A stretch of DNA of 64,000 nucleotides from Symsagittifera roscoffensis (Eukaryota > Xenacoelomorpha > Acoela > Convolutidae), in contig NC_087066.1 in assembly GCF_963678635.1 (NCBI RefSeq), positions 68,149,477-68,213,476 on the forward strand, given 5' to 3'. This document shows, piece after piece, positions 35,912 through 46,261 of the stretch (position 1 is its first letter; every line of letters begins with the position of its first letter). Below the pieces are notes generated by a model that did not search any database, had not been told where the DNA came from, and was given only the letters and a program-made list of their open reading frames with translations. Position numbers and translations under genes: made by a program.

Positions 35912-36881
35912 GGAAAAACTTTTGAAAAAGAGTTACACAGATAAAGGACCAGCTTTGTTCGGCAGTGTTAAAACTTTGAAGGCTACAACGGGCATACCAA
36001 GACGAAAAGTGAAACACTTTTTACATACAGAACCAGCCTATACAAAACACCGAACAATTCGCCGCAAAATATCTCGGCTTACAAAGATAGTTTATGACAT
36101 AAACGAAATATGGTCAATCGATTTGGCATATGTTGATAAACTATCAAAATACAGCAAAGATATCAAATATCTTTTAGTTGCAGTAGATTGCATGTCCCGT
36201 TATCTTCGCGTGCAGCCACTGAAATCAAAGTATGCCACAACAACTGCAGAAGCGTTCAATCAAATGATAAAGACAGAGAAACCGAAAAAAGTCTGGGTAG
36301 ATAAAGGCACCGAGTGCAAGGGGTCATTCAAAACTTTATGTGAGAAAAAGGGTATCAAGACATACACAACAGAGAGTGACAAGAAATCCGCTTTCGCCAA
36401 GAGGAACATTCGATCACTAAAACGTTTGATTTATAAGTATTTGGTGGACAAATGGACCTAGTCTTACATCGATAACCTTCAAGACTTTGTCAACACAATA
36501 AATTCGAGAACAAACCGCGTCATCAAATTAGCCCCCAATAAAGTGACAAAAAAGGATGTTCCACGCCTAAGTTTATTAAGATCGGAACAATCATTGAAAC
36601 TAGTTCGCCGACCAAAGCTCTACGTTGGCGATTTTGTGATAATAGCAAAAATTGACATCCCTTTTCGAAAAGGTTATAAACAATCCTTCACTGACGAAGT
36701 TTTTGAAATATTTGACGTACTAACAAAAAATCCTCCGACTTATAACCTTATCGACGCTAACAAGGTGCCAATTGAGAGAAAATTCTATGAGCCTGAACTA
36801 ATCAGAGTAGTAGAAAAAGTAGAACAGGAAGAGAAGGAGGAGGAGGAGGCACAAGAACAAGAACAAGAAAGCCAGCCATGA
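35889..36881 (+). pseudogene. Polinton integrase, copy 1, with lost catalytic Glu
   Basis: Retroviral-type integrase of the D,D-E class. Order: N-terminal LLKKSYTDKGPALFGSVKTL, a zinc-free arm, core with IWSIDLAYVDKL (first Asp), KVWVDKGTECKG (second Asp) and SAFAKRNIRSL, where the expected Glu is Lys. The C-terminal SH3-like part has LYVGDFVIIAK and a KGYKQSFTDEVFEIFDV strand set, then FYEPELIRV and a Glu/Gln-rich acidic tail. An in-frame TAG at 36459-36461 splits the gene. The second copy keeps Glu and lacks this TAG. No ATG is near the start: the frame is open from 35616, overlapping the PX-like gene. The stop overlaps the penton ATG (ATGA at 36878). Confidence 0.85.
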
Positions 36882-37753
36882 CTAACAATTTTGATGACGC
36901 TATCAAGGATTCCTTCACGGTTACTTTGGTGTCATCGGCGTCTATGAACATTTTCAGTGAAAACTCATTGGCCAATTTTAAAAATGTTTTAAACGAAGAG
37001 ATCAATCTCCACGGTGAATGGAAAGTAGCACTGACAGAAATAACATTCCCCACTCATATAAACAATGTAACAGACACAAAGCTCATATACTACAAAAAAG
37101 ACAAAGTCAGAGCAAGTCAAAAAAATAATAAAGATAAAATTTCCGGGCCATATGATGGTGAACGAGTTGAAATTACAAGGGGTTTATATGATGATGTTAA
37201 GAAAATAATTAACGAAATCAACTTGAAGACGGAGCTTGAAAACTTCAGTTATGATATCGATCCGATTACCAGACACCTCACGTTATGGATGCATTACTGG
37301 GAAGGAATTACGTTTGAGATTTCTCAGATTCTCAGTATACTGGGTTTCAAAGGCATAAGGGATGGAACAGGATACCACATAGGTTACAAACGTTCCAGCC
37401 AAGTACATAGCATATTAACAACTCAAATTTTGATCTCTGACTATCCCGTTGACATGACCGCCGGTACTCAATTAATGTTTATATACTTGGATATCATTCA
37501 CTACCAAATTGTGGGGGATACCAAAGCTCCGCTATTAAGAGTCATTGATACTAATCGGCGAGTGAAAAACGGTAACGTGTGTCCGATCGAACCTAATCAT
37601 CGCAAAGTTTTCAGCAATTTAGATTACAAGAAACTTCTAGTAAATAATATTCAAAGCATTGAAGTACACTTGCGAACCGAAACTGGTCGTCTTGTCCCAT
37701 TTGCGGGTGGAGGAGGAAAAGTTGTTCTAACTTTAAAAATTCAAATATTTTAG
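36878..37753 (+). CDS. Penton (minor capsid) protein, copy 1
   Basis: 291 codons, open throughout. It starts MTNNFDDAIKDSFTVTLVSS at an ATGA overlap with integrase, then NIFSENSLANFKNVL and LHGEWKVALTEITFPTHI, features of Polinton penton proteins (single jelly-roll). Strand-rich sequence continues to a Gly-rich end (FAGGGGKVVLTLKIQIF). This protein would form capsid vertices together with MCP. Identity rests on the N-terminal motif, length of about 290 and position upstream of MCP. The second copy, at 49884, is broken. Confidence 0.75.
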   Translation: MTNNFDDAIKDSFTVTLVSSASMNIFSENSLANFKNVLNEEINLHGEWKVALTEITFPTHINNVTDTKLIYYKKDKVRASQKNNKDKISGPYDGERVEITRGLYDDVKKIINEINLKTELENFSYDIDPITRHLTLWMHYWEGITFEISQILSILGFKGIRDGTGYHIGYKRSSQVHSILTTQILISDYPVDMTAGTQLMFIYLDIIHYQIVGDTKAPLLRVIDTNRRVKNGNVCPIEPNHRKVFSNLDYKKLLVNNIQSIEVHLRTETGRLVPFAGGGGKVVLTLKIQIF

Positions 37754-37797
37754 AGCTGGTATTAAATATGGATGCGTAAAACCATAATCAAGCTACT

Positions 37798-38184
37798 ATG
37801 CCGCACTTCTCAGGGCACTACAGACAATGAGGCAGTGGCTTTGGTGCCTTGGCAATGGGAATTGGAAGAGTTGCGCTTCCTTTAGCTCAAAAATTTATAA
37901 TACCTGCTACAAAACGAATCGGAAAAGAGTTGCTTGTCCAAGCTGCTCCGGAGCTTATTAATATAGCCACTAAGAAAAAAACGCCCAAGCAAGCTTTGAA
38001 AAGTACAGTCAAGAATACGATTAAAAAACAAGTTGGAAGCGGAAAAAAATCTGCTCGCAAGATCAAGAAGAGGAAGACTTCAGTGAAGAGACTCGGAAGA
38101 AAAACCAGCGGTACCATTTCAAAGAAACGAACTCTACCAAGAAATCGCTCTAATTTCTTCACCAGAGTGCAAAATGATTTCTAA
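37798..38184 (+). pseudogene. Small basic core-like protein, in-frame TGA (copy 1)
   Basis: From ATG 37798 the frame reads MPHFSGHYRQ, a TGA, then GSGFGALAMGIGRVALPL, an Ala/Ile-rich helix, and a very basic tail (KKQVGSGKKSARKIKKRK..KRLGRKTSG) ending VQNDF. The 111 codons from the internal ATG at 37849 are intact. The hydrophobic Gly/Ala start plus a Lys/Arg tail fits a DNA-condensing or membrane-active virion protein, like the small core proteins of adenovirus-like particles; this is inference. The TGA is present in both copies. Its end overlaps the MCP start by 11 bp. Confidence 0.55.
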
Positions 38185-39373
38185 TTTGATACCAACTGAA
38201 GCGACCCACAGTTCTCTAGATTTGTTTGAAAAACCTCCTCTACTTGTAACCTTTGAAAATGCTTTCACCCAAAAAATTGGACCATCCTACTCGCCTGATG
38301 GTTCTATGCTTGAGTTTGAAGTTTTGGGAGATCGAAACAACTTCATTGATCTTCAGCGCACTCGTCTTGAAATAGTGCTGAGAGTTGTACAAAACAACGG
38401 AAATGTTCTACGAACTCATGCTACCGATGCGGGACTAAGAGACACACCATATTTGGTCAATAATCCACTTTCATCTTTGTTTTTCGAATGCACGCTGTCT
38501 TTAAATGGCGAAAAAATCTCAACAACCAATGCTAATTTTGCACATAAAAGTTTTATTGAAACTGAATTTTCTCACGGTATTGACGCAAAAAAAAACCTGG
38601 CTTGCTTGCCAAGGCTATTACAATGAGGATAATCCCGCAAATGTGGATGGTACGGCTGGGAGAGCTGTTGATGTTGCAGAACGTAAACATCTTGTAGCAG
38701 CTTGGGCCGAGTTGAGGTTGTTTGGTAAAATAGCATGTGACTTCTTGTCTTGTGACAAGCATTTAATTAGTGGTTTCACTGCTCGTCTTTCTCTGAGACG
38801 TTCTCCTAACGACTTTGTTGTTATGTCAGAGGACAATGGTAAACATTACCAAGTTCAAATCACTGAAGCTAACTTATATGTGCGAAAAATGACAGTGACA
38901 GACTCTGTGTTGTCATCGATAGAAAAAACGCTGCTGAAAAACCCAGCAATTTATAATTATATTGAAGTCCTACCACGAACATTTTGGCCACTACCGGAGT
39001 ACAAAGCTGGCGTCAAGAGGATGTTTTCGCGAAAGAGCCAGTACGAAGAATGAGGTACTCCAATATCTACGACTGATAACAAAGGTTTTACTATAACACA
39101 TTGGAAGCTCTGAATTTTGTTTTCAACAATAGTCATGGAATCAGTCTGGCTAATTATATCAATCCTTATATTATGGCATTTGATCTCACATCTACTCAGG
39201 AGGCTTCACATGACTTTATTCATCCTGAATTGACCAATTGCACAATACCCGTGGAGCTTAAATTCGACGCTCCACTTGCTGGGAATATTGAGTTACTTTT
39301 CATGGGAGAGCGCGCATCAACAGTATACGTCCGTTCTGACAGAAAAATTGCCAAAAAAACTCTCATGACCTAG
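38174..39373 (+). pseudogene. Major capsid protein (MCP), copy 1, frameshifted and deleted
   Basis: Starts at ATG 38174 (MISNLIPTEATHSSLDLFEKPP). The first 150 codons are open and show YSPDGSMLEFEVLGDRNNFIDL, the usual start of the double jelly-roll MCP of Polintons. A run of nine A at 38587 shifts the frame to 38505-39053 (NVDGTAGRAVDV.. to VLPRTF). A second shift near 38985 and a deletion at about 39051 remove sequence present in copy 2. The C-terminal part, 39101-39373 (FNNSHGISLANYINPYIMAFDLT..), is then in the first frame and ends at TAG 39371. It would build the icosahedral shell. It cannot be made from this copy. Confidence 0.82.
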
Positions 39374-39405
39374 AAGAGAGAGAGAGAGAGAGACACAGAC
39401 TGAGA

Positions 39406-39461
<56 letters not shown>

Positions 39462-39483
39462 GAGAGAGGGAGAGAGAAAGAGT
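39374..39483. repeat. GA microsatellite
   Basis: About 110 bp of almost pure GA dinucleotides with a few CA, GG and TA interruptions, lying in the gap between MCP and protease. Absent from the second MCP-protease block, where this gap is deleted. Confidence 0.95.
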
Positions 39484-39498
39484 AAAAAACGGGAAAAA

Positions 39499-39942
39499 AT
39501 GGACAATGTTCAGATATTTGAGCTCATCAATCGATGCAAACATTTAAAGTATCGATTTGAAGGTATTGGACCAGCTAATTGTCCATTGGCGTTGAAAAAA
39601 GACAAAACATTTTTAATTGTGAACGCATCAAACTCTGATCAACCGGGTACTCATTGGTTACTGTTTGCTCGAGCTGATGGAGAAGTTTTCTTCGCTGATC
39701 CCCTTGGACAAAAACTAACAACGTATCCGAACGTACACAAATATGCGAGACGCTTCATGAGTTTACATGACGGTGAAACTAATCAAATGCTGATGAACAG
39801 ACCTATTCAATCAGCAAACTCACTTTTATGTGGACTTTATTGTGTTTACGTTGCCCATTTGATAATAACATCTAGATTTCCTCTAGGACTTAAAATGAAT
39901 GATCATGACATGATGCGATTTGCAAAACATATGCTGATATAA
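39499..39942 (+). CDS. Adenain-like cysteine protease, copy 1
   Basis: 147 codons from ATG 39499, intact. The catalytic pattern of adenovirus-type proteases (Ulp1 fold) is visible: THWLLF with His 52, FFADPLG with Asp 67, a Gln in PIQSANS near 104 and Cys 111 in CGLYC. Spacing suits the family although the protein is short. It would cleave capsid precursor proteins during particle maturation. Two truncated copies lie at 44069 and 52388. It follows MCP after a GA microsatellite. Confidence 0.85.
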   Translation: MDNVQIFELINRCKHLKYRFEGIGPANCPLALKKDKTFLIVNASNSDQPGTHWLLFARADGEVFFADPLGQKLTTYPNVHKYARRFMSLHDGETNQMLMNRPIQSANSLLCGLYCVYVAHLIITSRFPLGLKMNDHDMMRFAKHMLI

Positions 39943-40201
39943 TTGATTTGATGTTATGAAGTGATTTAATTTATATATTTTTCTTAAACTTTTTTTATTC
40001 CAATATCTAAGTCAGGGGGTTCTAGAGCAATCTTGTTAACAAAAAAAAACAATCAAAATTTAAAAGTCTCCTGGAAATTTTTTCTATCGAGTCCCAAAAA
40101 AAATATTGAGGCATGGATCGCTACGCTCCTCGGGAACGCCTTTCGCTGGTGTAGTCAGTTTTTTTAGGGTTTGATAAAAAAAACAAAAGGAAAACAGATT
40201 A
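39943..40201. other. Convergent spacer after the protease
   Basis: AT-rich gap between the protease and the minus-strand ORF, with a short CG-rich piece (GGATCGCTACGCTCCTCGGG near 40116). No gene seen. The same spacer occurs at 44213-44471 and 52796-53053. Confidence 0.6.
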
Positions 40202-40664
40202 TTAAAAATTGAATTTCTTTTCCAAAATAAATTTAACAAAAAAAGTTTGTGAATCAATTTCTAAACGACCATACCCACTCAGAATAATATCAATAAATTT
40301 AGAAAACTCGGCGGCATTGTCACCATTCAAAATATTAATGAAGCGTTCAATTGTTACATTAGTGATTAAATCAGTTTGAGTTTGAATGGATCGAGTTTGT
40401 GAAGCAAAGCAAACTTGTGGCATTCTTCTTCGTAGAGGAGCACTGCCAATGTCAGTTGAGTTGTTAATAGAATTGTTCTAGTTGACAGCAATTTTTATTT
40501 TTCCATCAAGGGTCCCGATAGGTGAAGTTTACTGCAACCCAATATTAGATGCTTGAAAGATGAGAGTAGACAAGGTACAACGAAAGTGGTTGAGGTCATC
40601 TTGTTCACTACGTCGATACAATCCTTGGTTACTTCGATGAGAACATGGATGTGGGGATGGTCAT
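40202..40664 (-). pseudogene. Minus-strand Polinton ORF of unknown function, copy A
   Basis: On the minus strand the open end 40423-40202 (73 codons) reads MPQVCFASQTRSIQTQTDLITN, then a helical segment (IERFINILNGDNAAEFSKFIDIIL) and a basic end. The same frame goes upstream through APLRRR and SPIGTPDGKIKIAVN to about 40664, interrupted by a TAG (near 40480) and a TAA at 40529-40531. In modules C and D the TAG is a Tyr codon but the TAA remains, so either the gene begins after it or splicing removes it. Conserved in four modules. Function unknown. Confidence 0.45.
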
Positions 40665-40826
40665 CGTCGAGCAATTGGGCGCAAGACTCGTTCTGAATTC
40701 AGTGGGTTGCAAATGCAAAATTTGTGTTTAGGGTTCGTTGTTCAGAATAAAAAATTTAAAATTCTTTCGAAATTTCTTTAAAAAATTCAGGCGACTGCTC
40801 ATACATTGCTTCAACCATTCTGCTGG

Positions 40827-41250
40827 TTAAATCAAATTATGCAAACGTTTTTTTTCTGTTTCAGGCAACTCATTTTCATCGTTTTCATCACCACTTTCAG
40901 CACATTCTTTTTGGGGACGGACTGATCGTTTTGACGTGTATCGTCTTTTATGATGTTTATCATTTACAGCTGAGGAGGATGAGGAAGAAGATGAAGTCCC
41001 TTCACCAGTTTGTTTTTTAACCAATTTGTTAATCTTTGAATAATTATCTGCCAAACAATCAAACTCTCTTGTCGTTAAGGTCACTGCTTGATAACATTTA
41101 AATACACCATCTTCATTCTTTTTATACAACTTAACTTGGATATATGTACCCATTTTGCCAAAAGGTTTCGTTCCAACCCGTACAATGCGTTTTTCTCCCG
41201 AAGATATATCTTGAAAATCATCGTAAAAGTCTGTATCGTTTTCTAGCGTG
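40827..41250 (-). pseudogene. PC4-like single-strand DNA-binding protein, copy A
   Basis: Minus-strand ORF 41153-40827 (108 codons) reads MGTYIQVKLYKKNEDGVFKCYQAVTLTTREFDCL, matching the beta-strand/'LT..E...L' pattern of PC4/SUB1-like proteins. Then come a Ser run, a Lys/Arg-rich segment (DKHHKRRYTSKRSVRPQK) that could be a nuclear localisation signal, and an acidic end. The frame is open upstream to about 41250 (VRVGTKPFGK), but the ATG present in modules C and D is lost here through a changed GGTGGT tract. The PC4 link is an inference from pattern. It is read away from the iteron promoter. Confidence 0.45.
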
Positions 41251-41534
41251 GTGGTGGTAAGTCTTAGTGGTGGTGGTAACGGTAGTGACTTGTTGGTTCA
41301 ACTGTTTTATGATAGAGTGAAATGAATAATGAATTGGATAGAAGATAAACTAATATCTGTGGATTTTCTTTTTTGGCGCCCCTTCAGCCTATAGCGGGAG
41401 AATTTAATTAGTTTTTGCAATTGGATTTGTATAAGATAAAAGCGTGTTTATTACATCTGTCATTTCTCTCTGGAGAGCCCCTGAATGGGTCATAAATCTC
41501 AGTTAATGTTACATCTCGGCATACATTTACTCAC

Positions 41535-41770
41535 TTTGAAGTGGAGACCTTTATAGCCCCTCGTCCGGGGGACATAAAAAAAGGCGTCATGCACTCTATT
41601 TGAAGTAGAGATAGAAATAGCTTGCATCTGTCTGGCAAATTCCCGTTTTAGCTCAAAAATTGCAACTTTTTTTATCCTGGCGGCATGCATGTTATCTCTT
41701 TGAAGTGTAAAATTTCTGTCATTTTGTGCATAGGGTATCATAAAAAGGCACCATGCTGTTTCTTTGAAGT
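41535..41770. promoter_or_regulatory. Divergent promoter region with four TTTGAAGT iterons, module A
   Basis: TTTGAAGT occurs at 41535, 41599, 41699 and 41763 (spacing 64, 100, 64). Each is preceded by a GGC..CAT(A/G)C element, and the second of each pair by CATAAAAA(AA)GGC, which looks like a TATA box. The two pairs look like a duplicated module. The region lies between the minus-strand PC4-like gene and the plus-strand ORF, so it probably controls both. Confidence 0.55.
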
Positions 41771-41971
41771 ATAGATTTTCAAAGCGTTCACATTTCTACT
41801 TTAATTGCAAAAGCGCTGAAAACATATTAAAATTTCACAAAACCAGATTTATGGTAATTGGCTAAATCTTAGACCACCAGCAAAAAAAAAACTAAAAGTG
41901 GTAGGTCAAACTGAATCTACTCACTATTTTTATTCAATCTCTCAAAATCAGTCAATACAAAATTTTCAACG

Positions 41972-42574
41972 ATGGCAACTCCACCACTGCAAATCAATTC
42001 AATTAATTCTCTTGAAAGAGCTATATTATACCAAACTTATACCAAAGATTCTATCGTAGTGGCTCAACAGGAACGGAAAATAAGTCATCGAAAAGCAAGT
42101 CCTTTCAACGATCTTGATCCAAGAAGCAGAGAATTCGATGAATGGGTCACTAAAAACCATATGATGTTACCCCATTATTTGCTAGATCAAATTGGTATCC
42201 TCATACAAAGCAGAAAACAGGTCTACGAGAGTTGTTGTGTGACTGAATCGTATCCTGCGCTGAAGCGCACAGATATTCAAGACCCTACTTGCCTTGATCA
42301 TTCACAGAGAAAAATACTGTTTAACTACGATTGCCAATCGATCCCCTTCTACGAAAATCAGGAAGGATCCATTAGAGATTTAGCAGAGCGAGAAACCTAC
42401 TGGAACATTGAGTCGATTGAATCACCAGATTCAACAGAGAAAAAAGATGAGGACCAGCAGACGCCCAAAACCCCAATAAAACCGAATTTTTTTCAATCAC
42501 TGAACAACAGCAGCAGCACACTTCTTCTGCTTCTTCTTCCGCCAGTCAAAGTCCCACGGCACCAAACTCAGTAG
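41972..42574 (+). CDS. Plus-strand Polinton ORF of unknown function, module A
   Basis: 200 codons from ATG 41972 (MATPPLQINSINSLERAI). The N-terminal 150 residues look folded, with a YTKDSIVVAQQERKI segment, HYLLDQIGILIQSRKQ helix and CCVTESYPALKR. After an acidic/Pro linker (EKKDEDQQTPKTPIKP) this copy has seven Ts and runs into a Leu-rich frame (STLLLLLLPPVK), whereas modules C and D have eight and read a Gln/Ser-rich tail. So the C-terminus here is probably frameshifted. It has an extra Pro codon near the start. It lies downstream of the iteron region. No family recognised. Confidence 0.6.
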   Translation: MATPPLQINSINSLERAILYQTYTKDSIVVAQQERKISHRKASPFNDLDPRSREFDEWVTKNHMMLPHYLLDQIGILIQSRKQVYESCCVTESYPALKRTDIQDPTCLDHSQRKILFNYDCQSIPFYENQEGSIRDLAERETYWNIESIESPDSTEKKDEDQQTPKTPIKPNFFQSLNNSSSTLLLLLLPPVKVPRHQTQ

Positions 42575-44068
42575 CTGAGACGCCGCCTATCAATGCTTGT
42601 TATGCGCCCAAAAACGTAAAATTATTTTCAATCCGTTTTAAGAAAACTTTTAAAAACTGTTTGCTATTTTTAAAAATGTTTTGATTTATTAAAATTATGG
42701 AGCTTGTTTTGGTTTGATGTGTTGCTTTCACTTTTTATCAAATCAGTTTGATTTCTGTTTGTATATATATGTATATATTTTATGATTTCTGTGTAAATTG
42801 AGGAAGTCAAATTTGAGTGTATTGTTTTCAATCAAACTCAATCGATAAGAAAAATCAAGAAAGAGATAGATAGAGTATCAGGTAGAAGGTTCCGTTAAAA
42901 TCTTTTAATTTTGAAATAGATAAGGAAAATTTAGTTACAATCGACTAAATGTAGTACACCCTTTGTTTCCCAGTACGACAAAAAAAATCATAGCAAACCA
43001 TTGGAAACAAAATTTTAGGTTAATGTTAATTTTGAAATTTTGTTTAATTTTTCTTTTTCATCCCAAAAATATTCACAAGTCATTTCTTACTCTACCAATA
43101 ATCTAGTTGAACAATTAACGATCCCTATGGCTTGCCCTATTATAGGAGAACAGAAACGGTCCACCTAACCAAGCGTCTATCTTTATCAGATCAAAAATTA
43201 TCGGTTTCAGAACCCTGAATTAGTCAAAATCCTATTTTTAGAAAAATATGAAAATTTCAAAAACAACAATTTTTTGAAAAAGAAATCAGCAAAATCTTTT
43301 ATTCCGAACAAGAAAACTTGACGCTTTGAGCCTATGGTTCTACGCAAATCAATTGGTTCGCTTTTGTTAAGTTAAAAAATTTTATTTTTAAAGTAGTTCA
43401 AAATTCCGAAAATCGAAAAAATGAAAATTCACCATGAAGGAGTTGTTTTTAAGCAAAAATAATGCGTTTTTCGCGATGTTCGTCCGAAAGAAAGATTTAT
43501 GGTTCAGGGATGCTGATGGATACAAAAAACATTCTAATTTCATCTCGGTTCACGTTCTAGACACACAAGTGAAAATTTCACTTTTTCGAATATCGCTTCT
43601 AGTGAACTTTAGAAAGTGTTTAAATGCGTCGTTAATCTTTCCTGATCGGTGGGAATCATAATTAAACATTAGAAAATCATAAAAAATAATTTTTTCTCAA
43701 TTTTAATTTTTTCAAAATTTTTCAAATTTTTACATTAATTTTCAGCAGAGTTTTTTCGTCACAATTATAAATTATAGCTTTTAGCACAAATTTGCTATAC
43801 CACCTTGTTGCCCTACCATAGGGGAACAGAAACTTTTCTAAAAATTGTTCTGATCGGCTATCTGAACATAATCCAGCGTGTGTACACTCTTTGCTGGTCG
43901 ATTGCCTGCAAAATTGAACAATTTCAAGCTAGAAACAGAAAATTTTTATTTTTAGGTTTTTTGATTTTTTTTCAAATTTTTCTATTTTTTGTACTTGACA
44001 ATTATTAGTTTTTTATCTCGTTTATTCACTGCAATTAAAAAATTGCTAGGCTACTGGCTTAACTTGTC
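42575..44068. other. Noncoding repeat region, module A
   Basis: AT-rich spacer with diverged internal repeats that begin TTGCCCTA..ATAGG(A/G)GAACAGAAA at 43132 and 43808. CCCTA and TAGGG can pair as a hairpin. The unit that starts at 43808 is cut at 44068, where sequence jumps into the middle of the protease gene (start of module B). ORFs 43434-43661 and 43805-44008 lie inside the repeats and are not taken as genes. Confidence 0.7.
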
Positions 44069-44212
44069 AGACCTATTCAATCAGCAAACTCACTTTTATG
44101 TGGACTTTATTGTGTTTACGTTGCCCATTTGATAATAACATCTAGATTTCCTCTAGGACTTAAAGTGAATGATCATGATATGATGCGATTTGCAAAACAT
44201 ATGCTGATATAA
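44069..44212 (+). pseudogene. Protease C-terminal fragment (start of module B)
   Basis: Matches 39800-39942: it begins at the Pro-Ile-Gln-Ser region and keeps CGLYC to the stop at 44210-44212, but lacks the His and Asp of the active site. It marks the break point of the tandem copy. Confidence 0.85.
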
Positions 44213-44471
44213 TTGATTTGATGTTATGAAGTGATTTAATTTATTTATTTTTCTTAAACTTTTTTTATTCCAATATCTAAGTCAGGGGGTTCTAGAGCAA
44301 TCTTGTTAACAAAAAAAAACAATCAAAATTTAAAAGTCTCCTGGAAATTTTTTCTATCGAGTCCCAAAAAAAATATTGAGGCATGGATCGCTACGCTCCT
44401 CGGGAACGCCTTTCGCTGGTGTAGTCAGTTTTTTTAGGGTTTGATAAAAAAAACAAAAGGAAAACAGATTA

Positions 44472-44940
44472 TTAAAAATTGAATTTCTTTTCCAAAATAA
44501 ATTTAACAAACATAGTTTGTGAATCAATTTCTAAACGACCATACCCACTCAGAATAATATCAATAAATTTAGAAAACTCGGCGGCATTGTCACCAATCAA
44601 AATGTTAATGAAGCGTTCAATTGTTACATTAGTGATTAAATCAGTTTGAGTTTGAATGGATCGAGTTTGTGAAGCAAAGCAAACTTGTGGCATTCTTCTT
44701 CGTAGAGGAGCACTGCCAATGTCAGTTGAGTTGTTAATAGAATTGTTCTAGTTGACAGCAATTTTTATTTTTCCATCAGGGGTCCCGATAGGTGAAGTTT
44801 ACTGCAACCCAATATTAGATGCTTGAAAGATGAAAGTAGACAAGGTACAACGAAAGTGGTTGAGGTCATCTTGTTCACTACGTCGATACAATCCTTGGTT
44901 ACTTCGATGAGAACATGGATGTGGGGATGGTCATCGTCGA
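44472..44940 (-). pseudogene. Minus-strand ORF of unknown function, copy B
   Basis: Near-identical to copy A: 44693-44472 encodes the same 73-residue end with Asn to Ile and Phe to Met changes. It shares the upstream TAG and TAA with copy A. Function unknown. Confidence 0.45.
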
Positions 44941-45125
44941 GCAATTGGGCGCAAGACTCGTTCTGAATTCAGTGGGTTGCAAATGCAAAATTTGTGTTTA
45001 GAGGGAGTTGTGAGGCGTCGGGTTCGTTGTTCAGAATAAAAAATTTAAAATTCTTTCGAAATTTTTTTAAAAAATTCAGGCGACTGCTCATACATTGCTT
45101 CAACCATTCTGCTGGTTAAATCAAA

Positions 45126-45540
45126 TTATGCAAACGTTTTTTTTTCTGTTTCAGGCAACTCATTTTCATCGTTTTCATCACCACTTTCAGCACATTCTTT
45201 TTGGGGACGGACTGATCGTTTTGACGTGTATCGTCTTTTATGATGTTTATCATTTACAGCTGAGGAGGATGAGGAAGAAGATGAAGTCTTTTCACCAGTT
45301 TGTTTTTTAACCAATTTGTTAATCTTTGAATAATTATCTGCCAAACAATCAAACTCTCTTGTCGTTAAGGTCACTGCTTGATAACATTTAAATACACCAT
45401 CTTCATTCTTTTTATACAACTTAACTTGGATATATGTACCCATTTTGCCAAAAGGTTTCGTTCCAACCCGTACAATGCGTTTTTCTCCCGAAGATATATC
45501 TTGAAAATCATCGTAAAAGTCTGTATCGTTTTCTAGCGTG
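45126..45540 (-). pseudogene. PC4-like protein, copy B
   Basis: 45443-45126 encodes the same protein as copy A from MGTYIQVKLYKK on, with Glu-Lys in place of Glu-Gly before the Ser run and a shorter end (ETEKKTFA) because of one more T near 45140. Like copy A it lacks the upstream ATG. Confidence 0.45.
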
Positions 45541-45824
45541 GTGGTGGTAAGTCTTAGTGGTGGTGGTAACGGTAGTGACTTGTTGGTTCAACTGTTTTAT
45601 GATAGAGTGAAATGAATAATGAATTGGATAGAAGATAAACTAATATCTGTGGATTTTCTTTTATGGCGCCCCTTCAGCCTATAGCGGGAGAATTTAATTA
45701 GTTTTTGCAATTGGATTTGTATAAGATAAAAGCGTGTTTATTACATCTGTCATTTCTCTCTGGAGAGCCCCTGAATGGGTCATAAATCTCAGTTAATGTT
45801 ACATCTCGGCATACATTTACTCAC

Positions 45825-46060
45825 TTTGAAGTGGAGACCTTTATAGCCCCTCGTCCGGGGGACATAAAAAAAAAGCGTCATGCACTCTATTTGAAGTAGA
45901 GATAGAAATAGCTTGCATCTGTCTGGCAAATTCCCGTTTTAGCTCATAAATTTCAACTTTTTTACCCTGGCGGCATGCATGTTATCTCTTTGAAGTGTAA
46001 AATTTCTGTCATTTTGTGCATAGGGTATCATAAAAAGGCACCATGCTGTTTCTTTGAAGT
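45825..46060. promoter_or_regulatory. TTTGAAGT iteron region, module B
   Basis: TTTGAAGT at 45825, 45890, 45989 and 46053 (spacing 65, 99, 64), same layout as module A. Confidence 0.55.
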
Positions 46061-46261
46061 ATAGATTTTCAAAGCGTTCACATTTCTACTTTAATTGCAA
46101 AAGCGCTGAAAACATATTAAAATTTCACAAAACCAGATTTATGGTAATTGGCTAAATCTTAGACCACCAGCAATAAAAAAACTAAAAGTGGTAGGTCAAA
46201 CTGAATCTACTCACTATTTTTATTCAATCTCTCAAAATCAGTCAATACAAAATTTTCAACG

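Noticed and set aside
33786-39942. Bacteriophage or bacterial operon
   Set aside because: Overlaps look operon-like, but a spliceosomal intron, Ty3/gypsy element and Polinton gene set show eukaryotic DNA.
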